Source: Duganella guangzhouensis
GTDB taxonomy: Bacteria; Pseudomonadota; Gammaproteobacteria; Burkholderiales; Burkholderiaceae_D
Direction: 5' to 3'
Length of the DNA: 64,000 nucleotides
Assembly: GCF_009674535.1 (NCBI RefSeq)
Contig: NZ_WKJK01000003.1
Span: 543,014-607,013 of the forward strand
A program made the translations under genes and the position numbers. The notes beneath the pieces were generated by a model. The model was not told where the DNA came from. It made no database searches and worked only from the letters and a program-made list of their open reading frames with translations. Of this stretch, positions 37,023 to 45,589 are shown piece by piece. Every line of letters begins with the position of its first letter. Within the stretch, counting starts at the first letter, position 1.

Positions 37023-37926
37023 AGCCGCGAATGCCACGCTGGTGCTCGTGGTGGATGACGTCCCCGAGAACCTGGCCGTGCTGCACGACGCGCTGGACGA
37101 ATCGGGCTACACGGTGCTGGTGGCGAACAACGGCGAGAGCGCGCTGCTGCGCGCCGCCGAGGCGCAACCACACATCATCCTGCTGGATGCCATCATGCCC
37201 GTGATGGACGGCTTCGAAACCTGTCGCCTGCTGAAGGCCAACCTGGCCACGCGTCACATCCCGGTGATCTTCATGACCGGCCTGACCGAGCAGGAACACG
37301 TGGTGGCCGCATTCGCGGCCGGTGGCAACGACTACGTCACCAAGCCACTGCGCACCAGCGAAGTGCTGGCCCGCATCACCTCCCACATGAACACCGCGCG
37401 GCTGATGGATCAGGCGCGCAGCGCGCTGGACGCCTTCGGTAACGCCGTCATCGCGATGACGCCGCGCGACGGTAAAGTGGTCTGGCAAACGCCGCTGGCG
37501 CGCACACTGATGCAGGGTTATATGGTGGATGCCGAGCTGCCGGCATGGCTGCAAGCGACACAGTTGGCGCACAGCCAGGGCCAGTCGCACCCGCCACTGA
37601 CGCTGGCGCGCGGCAGCCGCCGGCTGATCTTCTCGGCGGCGGAATTCAGCGAGAATGAGCAATGGATGATCGTGCTGCGCGAGGAATCCGATGATGCGCA
37701 AATCGAAAAGCTGATGGCATCCTTCAAACTGACGCAGCGCGAGTCCGAGGTGCTGAACTGGGTCATCAAGGGCAAGACCAACCGCGACATCGGCAACATC
37801 CTCGGCACCAGCCCGCGTACCGTCAACAAACATCTGGAACACGTCTTCATTAAGCTGGGGGTTGAAACCCGCACCTCGGCCGCCTCGGTCGCCCTGAACA
37901 AAATCCGCGCTTCGGCCGGTTCCTGA
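37006..37926 (+). CDS. LuxR-type response regulator, cognate to the fusion kinase
   Basis: A 306-residue protein. Receiver domain at 1-125 (acidic pair D17/D18, phosphoacceptor D61 in ILLDAIMPVMDGFE, K113), a middle region of about 100 residues (135-225: SALDAFGNAVIAMTPRDGKVVWQTP) that looks like a degenerate PAS or sensor module, and a C-terminal LuxR/GerE helix-turn-helix (about 240-300: LTQRESEVLNWVIKGKTNRD and TVNKHLEHVFIKLGV). The gene starts inside the 3' end of the kinase gene, so the two are translationally coupled and form a two-component pair. Target genes unknown. Confidence 0.9.
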   Translation: MNFNTEAANATLVLVVDDVPENLAVLHDALDESGYTVLVANNGESALLRAAEAQPHIILLDAIMPVMDGFETCRLLKANLATRHIPVIFMTGLTEQEHVVAAFAAGGNDYVTKPLRTSEVLARITSHMNTARLMDQARSALDAFGNAVIAMTPRDGKVVWQTPLARTLMQGYMVDAELPAWLQATQLAHSQGQSHPPLTLARGSRRLIFSAAEFSENEQWMIVLREESDDAQIEKLMASFKLTQRESEVLNWVIKGKTNRDIGNILGTSPRTVNKHLEHVFIKLGVETRTSAASVALNKIRASAGS

Positions 37927-37947
37927 GCTGCGCGCACCTGCCCGGCC

Positions 37948-37974
37948 GGTCATGCCATAATGGCCGGCATGACC
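37948..37974 (+). repeat. Inverted repeat around the DUF445 start codon
   Basis: GGTCATGCC (37948-37956) and GGCATGACC (37966-37974) are exact reverse complements. The loop holds the ATG at 37960, and the alternative ATG at 37969 is in the stem. It could hinder initiation or act as an attenuator between the LuxR and DUF445 genes. No T-run follows. Confidence 0.55.
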
Positions 37975-39249
37975 AAGGAACAGGAACTTCTACGCTCCAA
38001 ACGGCTTGCGCTGTCGCTGCTGGCGGCAGCGGCGGCGGTGTTCGTCGTCACTTCGCTGCTGCCGCGCGGCTTCTGGATCGACGGCCTGCGTGCCATCTCG
38101 GAAGCCGCCATGGTTGGCGCGCTGGCCGACTGGTTTGCCGTGGTGGCGCTGTTCCGCCGCGTGCCTATCCCCTTCGTGGCGCGCCACACCGCCATCATCC
38201 CCAGTAACAAGAACAAGATCGCGGACAATCTGGCGGTCTTCGTCGAGGATAAATTCCTCAAGCCGGAGGCGCTGGCGGCGGTCATCCTGAAGACCGATCC
38301 CGCCACCAATGTGGCGCAGTGGCTGAAGGAGCCGGCCAACCGCAACTACCTGGCAGCGCATCTGGCCAAACTGGTGCCGGAAATCCTGGCCACCGCCGAC
38401 GATGCCCGCATTCAGGAACTGCTGCGCGACGCACTGCACGCCGCCATCGGCAAACTGGATATGGCGCCGTCGCTGGGCACCGTGATCCACAGCCTGACGC
38501 GCGACGGCCGCCATCAGGAATTGCTGGATGATGGCATGCGGGCGCTGATCGGCATTTTGAACAAGCCGGCCACGCGGCAGATGATGGCGGAGCTGATCGC
38601 GTCCTGGCTGAAGCGCGAACACCGCGCCATGGAAATCATGCTGCCAACTGAGTGGATCAGCGAAAGCGGCGCCACCATGATCGCCAATACGCTCAACAAC
38701 ATCATGGAAAACGTCGCCGCCGACCGGGACCACAAGCTGCGCGCCCGTTTCGACGAGATGGTGCAGCGCTTCGTGGTGCGGCTGCAAAGCGACCCCGCCT
38801 TCATCGCCAAGGGTGACGAATTCAAACGCTATCTGCGCGATAGCGACACCTTTAACCGCTACACGCGCGAGCTATGGAGCAGTGTCCGGGATTGGATACG
38901 CACCGATATAGAGCGCCCCGACTCACATCTGAGCACCGGTGTGGTGCAAGCCAGCGCCTGGCTCAGCGAAGAACTGTTGGCGCACCCCGACATGCGCACC
39001 TCTTTGAACCAGCACCTGGCCGGCATGGCGCGCACGCTGGCGCCGGCCTTCTCCAGCTTCCTCACGCGCCACATCAGCGACACCGTGAAAGCGTGGGAAG
39101 ACAAGGACATGTCGCACCAGATTGAACTCAATATCGGCAAAGACCTGCAATTCATCCGCGTCAACGGCACGCTGGTGGGCGGCATGATCGGCTTGCTGTT
39201 GTATGCCTGTTCGCAGTTGATGGAATGGATGACTATCATGTTAGGATAG
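37960..39249 (+). CDS. DUF445 family membrane protein (YjiN-like)
   Basis: A 429-residue protein with a membrane segment near the N-terminus (LALSLLAAAAAVFVVTSLL), then the conserved AMVGALADWFAVVALFRRVP followed by HTAIIPSNKNKIADNLAVFV, which defines DUF445, a long helical middle, and a C-terminal hydrophobic segment (VGGMIGLLLYACSQLM). Members are inner-membrane proteins of unknown function. It follows the LuxR gene by 33 bp and precedes a solute-binding protein by 4 bp. The start at 37960 or 37969 is uncertain. Confidence 0.88.
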   Translation: MAGMTKEQELLRSKRLALSLLAAAAAVFVVTSLLPRGFWIDGLRAISEAAMVGALADWFAVVALFRRVPIPFVARHTAIIPSNKNKIADNLAVFVEDKFLKPEALAAVILKTDPATNVAQWLKEPANRNYLAAHLAKLVPEILATADDARIQELLRDALHAAIGKLDMAPSLGTVIHSLTRDGRHQELLDDGMRALIGILNKPATRQMMAELIASWLKREHRAMEIMLPTEWISESGATMIANTLNNIMENVAADRDHKLRARFDEMVQRFVVRLQSDPAFIAKGDEFKRYLRDSDTFNRYTRELWSSVRDWIRTDIERPDSHLSTGVVQASAWLSEELLAHPDMRTSLNQHLAGMARTLAPAFSSFLTRHISDTVKAWEDKDMSHQIELNIGKDLQFIRVNGTLVGGMIGLLLYACSQLMEWMTIMLG

Positions 39250-39253
39250 ACAC

Positions 39254-40057
39254 GTGCTCAAATACTGTCTGCCCCTGCTGATCACGACGATATGCGCTGC
39301 CGCGCAAGCAGCGGATATTCCCGTCACTGTTTACGCCGACGCCGGCTATCCGCCCTATTCCTACGAAAAGGACGGCAAGCCCGCCGGGCTGTATTACGAA
39401 ATCGTGCATGCCGCCTTCGCGCGCATGCATGGCTATAAGATCGAAGTGCAGACCGTGCCCTGGAAGCGCGGCATGGCCTTGCTGCGCAGCGGCAGCGGCT
39501 TTGCGCTCTACCCACCCTACCTGAATACCAAGGACGAGCCCTGGACCTGGCCATATTCGCTGCCGCTGTATGAAGAGCGCGTGGTGGCGGTGTGCCGCAA
39601 GGACGTGCTGGCCGCCAAGCCGCGCAAGCGCTGGCCGGAAGACTTCTACGGTCTCACCATCGGCAACAACGCCGGCTTCATCGTCGGCGGCGAGGCGTTC
39701 GAGCAGGCCGTACGCAACGGCAGCCTGCGCATGGAAGAAGGCAAGGACAGCGAGACCAACATCATCAAGCTGGGCATGAAGCGCATTGATTGCTACATCA
39801 ACGACCGCGTGTCGATACAGTGGACCCGCAATCAGCTCAAGGCCGAGGGCAAGCTGGATGAAGGCGGCGCCCACGCCGAAATCGGTGAGGCGACGGTGAT
39901 CGCGGTGGAACAAGGCTTCCTTGGCTTCACCGACCGCGATAACGGCAAGTACACCTACAAGTCAGACTTCGTCAAACAGTTCGACACCATCATCTACCAG
40001 ATGAAGCGTACGGGCGAAATCGACACCATCGCCCGCAACTTCTTCAAGAACCACTAA
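39254..40057 (+). CDS. Periplasmic solute-binding protein, family 3-like
   Basis: A 267-residue exported protein: signal peptide LKYCLPLLITTICAAAQA, then a bacterial extracellular solute-binding family 3 fold (IPVTVYADAGYPPYSYEKDG, GLYYEIVHAAFARMHGYKIE, VPWKRGMALLRSGSG, ending IDTIARNFFKNH). No permease or ATPase for it is adjacent, so it may be an orphan binding protein or a sensor partner. The start is a GTG at 39254, 4 bp after the DUF445 stop. Its stop overlaps the convergent urtE stop by 4 bp. Ligand unknown; similar proteins bind polar amino acids. Confidence 0.85.
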   Translation: MLKYCLPLLITTICAAAQAADIPVTVYADAGYPPYSYEKDGKPAGLYYEIVHAAFARMHGYKIEVQTVPWKRGMALLRSGSGFALYPPYLNTKDEPWTWPYSLPLYEERVVAVCRKDVLAAKPRKRWPEDFYGLTIGNNAGFIVGGEAFEQAVRNGSLRMEEGKDSETNIIKLGMKRIDCYINDRVSIQWTRNQLKAEGKLDEGGAHAEIGEATVIAVEQGFLGFTDRDNGKYTYKSDFVKQFDTIIYQMKRTGEIDTIARNFFKNH

Positions 40058-40752
40058 ACCGCCAGGTGGCGCTTGACGTCCGGGTCGTTCATCGCGGCCT
40101 GGGCGCCGGAAGCCACAACCTCACCGCGCGACAGCACCACGAACTGGTCGGCCAATTCCTGCGCGAAGTCGAAGTACTGCTCGCACAGCAGGATGGCCAT
40201 GTCGCCGCGCTGGCGCAGCAGCCGGATCACATTGCCAATGTCCTTGATGATGGAGGGCTGGATGCCTTCGGTCGGCTCATCGAGGATAATCAGCTTGGGT
40301 TCCGCCAGCAGCGCGCGCGCGATCGCCAGCTGTTGCTGCTGGCCGCCGGACAGGTCGCCGCCGCGCCGATGCAGCATCTCCTTCAGCACCGGGAACAGTT
40401 CATACACCTCGCCCTTGATGGTGTGCGCCTTCTTGCCGCTATGCGTGGCAAGGCCCATCAGCAGATTTTCCTCCACCGTCAGCCGGGCGAAGATCTCGCG
40501 GCCCTGCGGCACGTAAGCGATGCCGGCGCGCGCACGCTGGTGCGGCGCCAGCTTCGTGATGTCGCGCCCTTCCAGCTTGACGCTGCCGGCCGATACCGGC
40601 AGCACGCCCATCAGGCATTTGAGCAGCGTGGTCTTGCCGACGCCATTGCGGCCCAGCAGCGCCATGCATTTGCCCTTTTCCAGTTCCAGCGACACGCCGC
40701 GCAGCGTGTGCGAGGAACCATAGTATTGGTTGATTTTTTCTACTTGCAGCAT
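40054..40752 (-). CDS. urtE: Urea ABC transporter ATP-binding subunit UrtE
   Basis: A 232-residue LivF-type ATPase of the urea uptake system. Walker A is GRNGVGKTTLL, the Q-loop region is YVPQGREIF, the signature is LSGGQQQQLAIARAL, and Walker B is LIILDEPTEGIQPSI. The start is MLQVEKINQYYGSSHTLRG, ATG complementary to 40750-40752, 4 bp after the urtD stop. It is the last gene of the urtABCDE operon. Confidence 0.95.
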   Translation of the reverse strand: MLQVEKINQYYGSSHTLRGVSLELEKGKCMALLGRNGVGKTTLLKCLMGVLPVSAGSVKLEGRDITKLAPHQRARAGIAYVPQGREIFARLTVEENLLMGLATHSGKKAHTIKGEVYELFPVLKEMLHRRGGDLSGGQQQQLAIARALLAEPKLIILDEPTEGIQPSIIKDIGNVIRLLRQRGDMAILLCEQYFDFAQELADQFVVLSRGEVVASGAQAAMNDPDVKRHLAV

Positions 40753-40756
40753 CGCG

Positions 40757-41614
40757 TCACCGTCCCAGATAAACTTCAATCACCCGCTCATCGGCCTGCA
40801 CCTCGGCCATGCGGCCTTGCGCCAGCACCGAGCCTTCGTGCAGCACCGTCACCGTGCCCTGTTGGGCGATTTCGGTGACGAAGGCCATGTCGTGTTCCAC
40901 CACCATGATCGAATGCTTGCCGCGCAATTCGTTCAGCAGTTCCGCCGTGCGCGCCGTTTCAGCGTCCGACATGCCGGCCACCGGTTCGTCCAGCAGGATC
41001 AACTGCGGTTCCTGCATCAGCAGCATGCCGATTTCCAGCCACTGCTTCTGGCCGTGCGACAGCAGGCCGGCCAGGCGCTGCTCGCTGCCGTTGAGGCGAA
41101 TCAGCTTGAGGATTTCGTCGATCTTGCCGCGCTGTTCGGACGACAGCCGCGCGAACAGCGTGGGCCGCACCCGCTTGTCCATCTTCATCGCCAGCTCCAG
41201 GTTCTCGAACACCGTGTGCTGTTCGAATACCGTCGGCCGCTGGAATTTGCGGCCGATGCCGGCGTGGGCGATTTCATGCTCGCTCATGCGGCTCAGGTCC
41301 ATGGTCTGGCCGAAGAAGGCGGTGCCGGAAGTCGGCCGCGTCTTGCCGGTGATGACGTCCATCATGGTGGTCTTGCCGGCGCCGTTAGGGCCGATGATGC
41401 AGCGCAGCTCACCGACCGAAATATCCAGGCTGAGTTTATTCAGCGCGCGGAAGCCGTCGAACACCACGCTGATCTCTTCCAGATACAGGATAGCGCCGTG
41501 CGTGGTGTCCAGCCCTTCGCCGGCCACGCGGCCGTATGATGGGCCTTGCGCGCCGATGATGTCCGGGCCGGTCTCTTGTTTCAAACGTTCGTCCAGATGT
41601 TCGTTGACACTCAT
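40757..41614 (-). CDS. urtD: Urea ABC transporter ATP-binding subunit UrtD
   Basis: A 285-residue LivG-type ATPase. Walker A is GPNGAGKTTMMDVITG, the signature region is LSHGQKQWLEIGMLLM (variant SHGQ typical of UrtD), and Walker B is LILLDEPVAGMSD. GIGRKFQRPTVFEQHTV is the family Q-loop. An N-terminal extension of about 45 residues precedes the ATPase core. Its ATG overlaps the urtC stop by 4 bp; the longer open frame to 42025 is inside urtC. Confidence 0.95.
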   Translation of the reverse strand: MSVNEHLDERLKQETGPDIIGAQGPSYGRVAGEGLDTTHGAILYLEEISVVFDGFRALNKLSLDISVGELRCIIGPNGAGKTTMMDVITGKTRPTSGTAFFGQTMDLSRMSEHEIAHAGIGRKFQRPTVFEQHTVFENLELAMKMDKRVRPTLFARLSSEQRGKIDEILKLIRLNGSEQRLAGLLSHGQKQWLEIGMLLMQEPQLILLDEPVAGMSDAETARTAELLNELRGKHSIMVVEHDMAFVTEIAQQGTVTVLHEGSVLAQGRMAEVQADERVIEVYLGR

Positions 41615-42684
41615 GCCTGCTCCTTGCGTACCAGACCGGCCAGACCGCGCGGCAGATAGCGCGTCACCAGAATAAAGATCAAACCCAGCGCGAACAGCCA
41701 CAGGTCCGGGAAAGCGCCGGTGAACCAGCTTTTCAGGCCATTCACCGAGAACGCGCCAATCACCGGGCCAAGCAGCGTGCCGCGACCGCCGACCGCCGCC
41801 CAGATCACCATCTCGATCGAATTGGCCGGCGACATTTCGGACGGATTGATGATGCCAACCTGCGGCACGTACAGCGCACCGGCGATCCCGCACAGCACCG
41901 CCGACAGCGTCCACACGAAAAGCTTGAACCACAGCGGGTTGTAACCGATGAACATCAGCCGCGATTCCGAATCGCGCACCGCCTGCAGCACGCGCCCCAG
42001 CTTGGACTTGACGATCCAGCGGCACAGCACCAGCGCGCCCACCAGCACCGCCAGCGTCACCAGGTACAGCGTGGCCTTGGTGCCGGGCGCGCTGATCGAA
42101 TAACCGAGGATGCGCTTGAAGTCGGTGAAGCCGTTATTCCCGCCGAAGCCGGTGTTATTGCGGAAGAACAGCAGCATGAAGGCATAGGTCATGGCCTGCG
42201 TGATGATCGAGAAGTACACGCCCTTGATGCGCGAGCGGAAGGCGAAGAAGCCGAACACGAAAGCCAGCACGCCCGGCACCAGGACCACCAGCGCCAGCGA
42301 CACCCAGAAGCTGTCGGTGCCGCTCCAGTACCACGGATAGGATTTCCAGTCGAGGAAGACCATGAAGTCCGGCAGGTCGCTCTGGTAGACGCCATCGCGG
42401 CCGATGGCGCGCATCAGATACATGCCGTGCGCGTAGGCGCCCAGTGCGAAGAACACGCCGTGGCCCAGCGACAGGATGCCGGCATAGCCCCACACCATGT
42501 CCAGCGCCAGCGCCGCCAGCGCGTAGCACATGAATTTGCCGATCAGGCTCACCATGTAGCTCGGCACGTGCAGCGCATGACCGTCCGCAAAGAAGAGATT
42601 CAACAGCGGCAGCGCCGCCAGCACCACCACGCCGGCGGCAATGCCGCTCCAGGCGCGACGCGAAAACAGGGATGGATGATTCAT
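41611..42684 (-). CDS. urtC: Urea ABC transporter permease UrtC
   Basis: A 357-residue LivM-type permease with about nine membrane helices. Typical segments: YALAALALDMVWGYAGILSLGHGVFFALGAYA (about 52-83) and FVWTLSAVLCGIAGALYVPQ, then GIINPSEMSPANSIEMVIWA and GGRGTLLGPVIGA near the C-terminus. The insertion with QSDLPDFMVFLDWKSYPWYW is usual for UrtC. Its start overlaps the urtB stop (ATGA) and its stop overlaps urtD. Confidence 0.95.
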   Translation of the reverse strand: MNHPSLFSRRAWSGIAAGVVVLAALPLLNLFFADGHALHVPSYMVSLIGKFMCYALAALALDMVWGYAGILSLGHGVFFALGAYAHGMYLMRAIGRDGVYQSDLPDFMVFLDWKSYPWYWSGTDSFWVSLALVVLVPGVLAFVFGFFAFRSRIKGVYFSIITQAMTYAFMLLFFRNNTGFGGNNGFTDFKRILGYSISAPGTKATLYLVTLAVLVGALVLCRWIVKSKLGRVLQAVRDSESRLMFIGYNPLWFKLFVWTLSAVLCGIAGALYVPQVGIINPSEMSPANSIEMVIWAAVGGRGTLLGPVIGAFSVNGLKSWFTGAFPDLWLFALGLIFILVTRYLPRGLAGLVRKEQA

Positions 42685-44255
42685 TCTGCGCTCCTGCCTT
42701 TCATGGCGAACAGCCCTTGCGGACGCTTCTGGATAAAGATGATGATGAAGATCAGGATGGCGATCTTGGCCAGTACCGCACCGGCCACCGGCTCCAGGAA
42801 TTTGTTCGCTTCACCGAGGCCCAGCGCGGCGATCACGGTGCCGGCCAGTTGGCCGACGCCGCCCAGCACCACCACCATGAACGAGTCGACGATGTAGCCC
42901 TGGCCGAGATCCGGCCCCACATTCCCCAACTGCGACAGCGCCACGCCACCCAGGCCGGCGATGCCGGAGCCGAGGCCGAAGGTCATCATGTCGATCTTGG
43001 CCGAGGACACGCCGACGCAGCCGGCCATGCGGCGGTTCTGCATCACGGCGCGCACGAACAGGCCGAGACGCGTTTTATTCAGGATCAGCCACACGCCGGC
43101 CACCACCAGCAGCGCGAACACAATGATGGCGATGCGGTTATACGCCAGCACCAGTGAGCCAAGCACGGTCACGCCACCCGACATCCAGGCCGGATTGGAC
43201 ACTTCCACGTTCTGGGCGCCAAAGATGCTGCGCACCGCTTGCATCAATATCAGGCTGATGCCCCAGGTGGCCAGCAGGGTTTCCAGCGGACGGCCATAAA
43301 GCCAGCGAATCACCGTGCGTTCCAGCGCGATGCCGACCAGCGCGGTCACGATAAACGCGGCCGGCAGCGCGGCGGCCAGATACCATTCGATCGCATCCGG
43401 CATCCAGCGGCGGAAGGCCATCTGGCACAGGTAGGTGGTGTAAGCGCCGATCATCAGCAGCTCGCCGTGCGCCATGTTGATGATGCCCATCAGGCCGAAA
43501 GTGATGGCCAGGCCCAGTGCGGCCAGCAGCAGCACGCTGGCCAGCGAGATGCCGTAAAAGACATTGCCAACGAATTCGGTGCGCGCCAGGCGGCTGTCCA
43601 GCGCCTGCAGCGTGTGGGCGGCGGCCACGCGCACGCCCTCGTCGGCGTCGCTGGTGACCATGGTTTGCAGCGTCGGGCGCAGATTGGCGTTGCTGCTGTC
43701 GACCAGCGCCGCCACTGCGGCCTGGCGCTTGACGGCGTCCGGCGATTGCAGGTTGGCGGTGGCGGCGACCAGTTGCAGCAGTTCGCGGATGTCGGTGTCC
43801 TTCTCCTGCGCCAGGGCCTTCTCGATCAACGGCGCTTGCGCCAGTGTGGCGCTCTTTTGCAGTTCGGTGACGGCGGCCAGGCGCTGCGCACGGTCGGGCG
43901 AGAACATCTTCAGCGCGGACATCGCTTCTTCGATGGCGCCGCGCAGGCGGTTGTTGATCATCACACCGTCCAGACCTTCGGGCATGGGACCGGTGGCGCC
44001 GGTGGCAACGTCGGTGGCTTTGTCATCCGCGACGAAGTACAGTTTGCCGTCGGGCGTGGCGTAGACGTCGCCGTTCTGCAATGCGGTCAGCAAGTGCGTG
44101 GCTTCGTCGGTGGCCAGTGCGCCGATTTTGGCGATGGCGGCCACGCGCGCGTCCGGATCGTCACCGGCCAGCGGTGCCAGCACGGCGGGATCGATCGCCG
44201 CACGCGCAAAGCCCGCGTACAGCAGGCAGGCAAGGAGCAGGAGTTTTTTCAGCAT
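42681..44255 (-). CDS. urtB: Urea ABC transporter permease UrtB
   Basis: A 524-residue LivH-type permease. A signal peptide and a periplasmic helical extension of about 230 residues (KIGALATDEATHLLTALQNG; ELQKSATLAQAPLIEKALAQ), typical of UrtB, precede the membrane domain (from FYGISLASVLLLAALGLAIT, then GLMGIINMAHGELLMIGAYT). The C-terminus has NRRMAGCVGVSSAKIDMMTF and GLGSGIAGLGG. It follows urtA after a 55-bp gap with a hairpin. Confidence 0.95.
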   Translation of the reverse strand: MLKKLLLLACLLYAGFARAAIDPAVLAPLAGDDPDARVAAIAKIGALATDEATHLLTALQNGDVYATPDGKLYFVADDKATDVATGATGPMPEGLDGVMINNRLRGAIEEAMSALKMFSPDRAQRLAAVTELQKSATLAQAPLIEKALAQEKDTDIRELLQLVAATANLQSPDAVKRQAAVAALVDSSNANLRPTLQTMVTSDADEGVRVAAAHTLQALDSRLARTEFVGNVFYGISLASVLLLAALGLAITFGLMGIINMAHGELLMIGAYTTYLCQMAFRRWMPDAIEWYLAAALPAAFIVTALVGIALERTVIRWLYGRPLETLLATWGISLILMQAVRSIFGAQNVEVSNPAWMSGGVTVLGSLVLAYNRIAIIVFALLVVAGVWLILNKTRLGLFVRAVMQNRRMAGCVGVSSAKIDMMTFGLGSGIAGLGGVALSQLGNVGPDLGQGYIVDSFMVVVLGGVGQLAGTVIAALGLGEANKFLEPVAGAVLAKIAILIFIIIFIQKRPQGLFAMKGRSAE

Positions 44256-44276
44256 AGAGATTCCTCAGGTGAAGCT

Positions 44277-44303
44277 GCCCCGCGCGCGGTGTGCGCACGG
44301 GGC
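44277..44303 (-). promoter_or_regulatory. Hairpin between urtA and urtB
   Basis: GCCCCGCGCGC (44277-44287) can pair with GCGCACGGGGC (44293-44303) with one mismatch, which is a wobble pair in the minus-strand RNA. There is no T-run after it. Such hairpins after a binding-protein gene often stabilise the upstream mRNA and reduce read-through, giving more binding protein than permease. Confidence 0.6.
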
Positions 44304-44310
44304 TTGGGGA

Positions 44311-45567
44311 TTACAGCTTTTGCTTGCCCTCGTTACCCGGGATGTACGGGCTCCATGGGTTGGCGCGCACCGGACCTGGCGTTTTCCAGACCACGTTGAA
44401 CTGGCCATCCGGACGGATCTCGCCAATGAACACTGGCTTGTGCAGGTGATGGTTGGTCGCGTCCATGGTCAGCGTGAAGCCCGACGGTGCTTTGAAGCTC
44501 TGGCCGCCCATCGCCGCGATCACTTTGTCGGTGTCGGTCGATTTTGCCTTCTCCACCGCTTGCGCCCACATGTGGATGCCGACGTAAGTCGCTTCCATCG
44601 GGTCGTTGGTCACCACGGTGGCCGCGTTAGGCAGCTTTTTGGCGGCGGCGTAGGCTTTCCATTTTTTGATGAAGTCCGCGTTCACCGGATTCTTGATCGA
44701 CTCGAAGTAGTTCCATGCCGCCAGGTGGCCGACCAGCGGTTTGGCATCCACGCCGCGCAGTTCTTCCTCGCCCACCGAGAACGCCACCACCGGCACATCG
44801 GTCGCCTTCAGGCCGGCGTTGCCCAGCTCTTTGTAGAACGGGACGTTGGAGTCTCCGTTGATGGTCGAGATCACCGCGGTCTTGCCACCGGCCGAGAACT
44901 TCTTGATGTTGGCGACGATGGTCTGGTAATCCGAGTGGCCGAACGGGGTGTAGACTTCATCGATATCGGCGTCCTTCACGCCTTTGCTCTTCAGGAAAGC
45001 GCGCAGGATTTTGTTGGTGGTGCGTGGATAAACATAGTCGGTCCCCAGCAGCACGAAGCGCTTGGCGCCACCGCCTTCTTTGCTCATCAGGTATTCGACC
45101 GCCGGAATCGCCTGCTGATTCGGCGCGGCGCCGGTGTAGAACACGTTTTTCTCCAGCTCTTCGCCTTCGTACTGCACCGGGTAGAACAGCAGCGAGTTCA
45201 GTTCCTTAAACACCGGCAGCACCGACTTGCGCGACACCGAGGTCCAGCAGCCGAACACCACCGATACCTTGTCCTGTGCGATCAGGCCACGCGCCTTTTC
45301 CGCGAACAGCGGCCAGTTCGAGGCCGGGTCCACCACCACCGCCTCCAGCTTCTTGCCCATCACGCCACCCTTGGCGTTGATTTCATCGATGGTCATCAGG
45401 GCCACGTCTTTCAGCGACGTTTCCGAGATCGCCATGGTGCCGGACAGCGAGTGCAGGATGCCGACCTTGATGGTGTCGGCGGCGTGGGCTTGCGCACCGG
45501 CGGCCAGCAAGGCGGTTGCAGCGGCGATGCGGCTCAGGGTGCCGATAAAGTTACGACGATTTTGCAT
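44311..45567 (-). CDS. urtA: Urea ABC transporter substrate-binding protein UrtA
   Basis: A 418-residue periplasmic protein. The signal region MQNRRNFIGTLSRIAAATAL with a Tat-like NRRNF start is followed by TIKVGILHSLSGTMAISETS. Marks of UrtA: VFGCWTSVSRKSVLPVFKEL, LLFYPVQYEGEELEKNVFYT, PNQQAIPAVEYLMS and the C-terminal NPWSPYIPGNEGKQKL-like end. It binds urea (some homologues short amides) with high affinity. The porin gene lies 22 bp upstream on the same strand, so the two may share a transcript. Confidence 0.95.
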   Translation of the reverse strand: MQNRRNFIGTLSRIAAATALLAAGAQAHAADTIKVGILHSLSGTMAISETSLKDVALMTIDEINAKGGVMGKKLEAVVVDPASNWPLFAEKARGLIAQDKVSVVFGCWTSVSRKSVLPVFKELNSLLFYPVQYEGEELEKNVFYTGAAPNQQAIPAVEYLMSKEGGGAKRFVLLGTDYVYPRTTNKILRAFLKSKGVKDADIDEVYTPFGHSDYQTIVANIKKFSAGGKTAVISTINGDSNVPFYKELGNAGLKATDVPVVAFSVGEEELRGVDAKPLVGHLAAWNYFESIKNPVNADFIKKWKAYAAAKKLPNAATVVTNDPMEATYVGIHMWAQAVEKAKSTDTDKVIAAMGGQSFKAPSGFTLTMDATNHHLHKPVFIGEIRPDGQFNVVWKTPGPVRANPWSPYIPGNEGKQKL

Positions 45568-45589
45568 GGGTTAGCTCCGTGGTGGTTAA

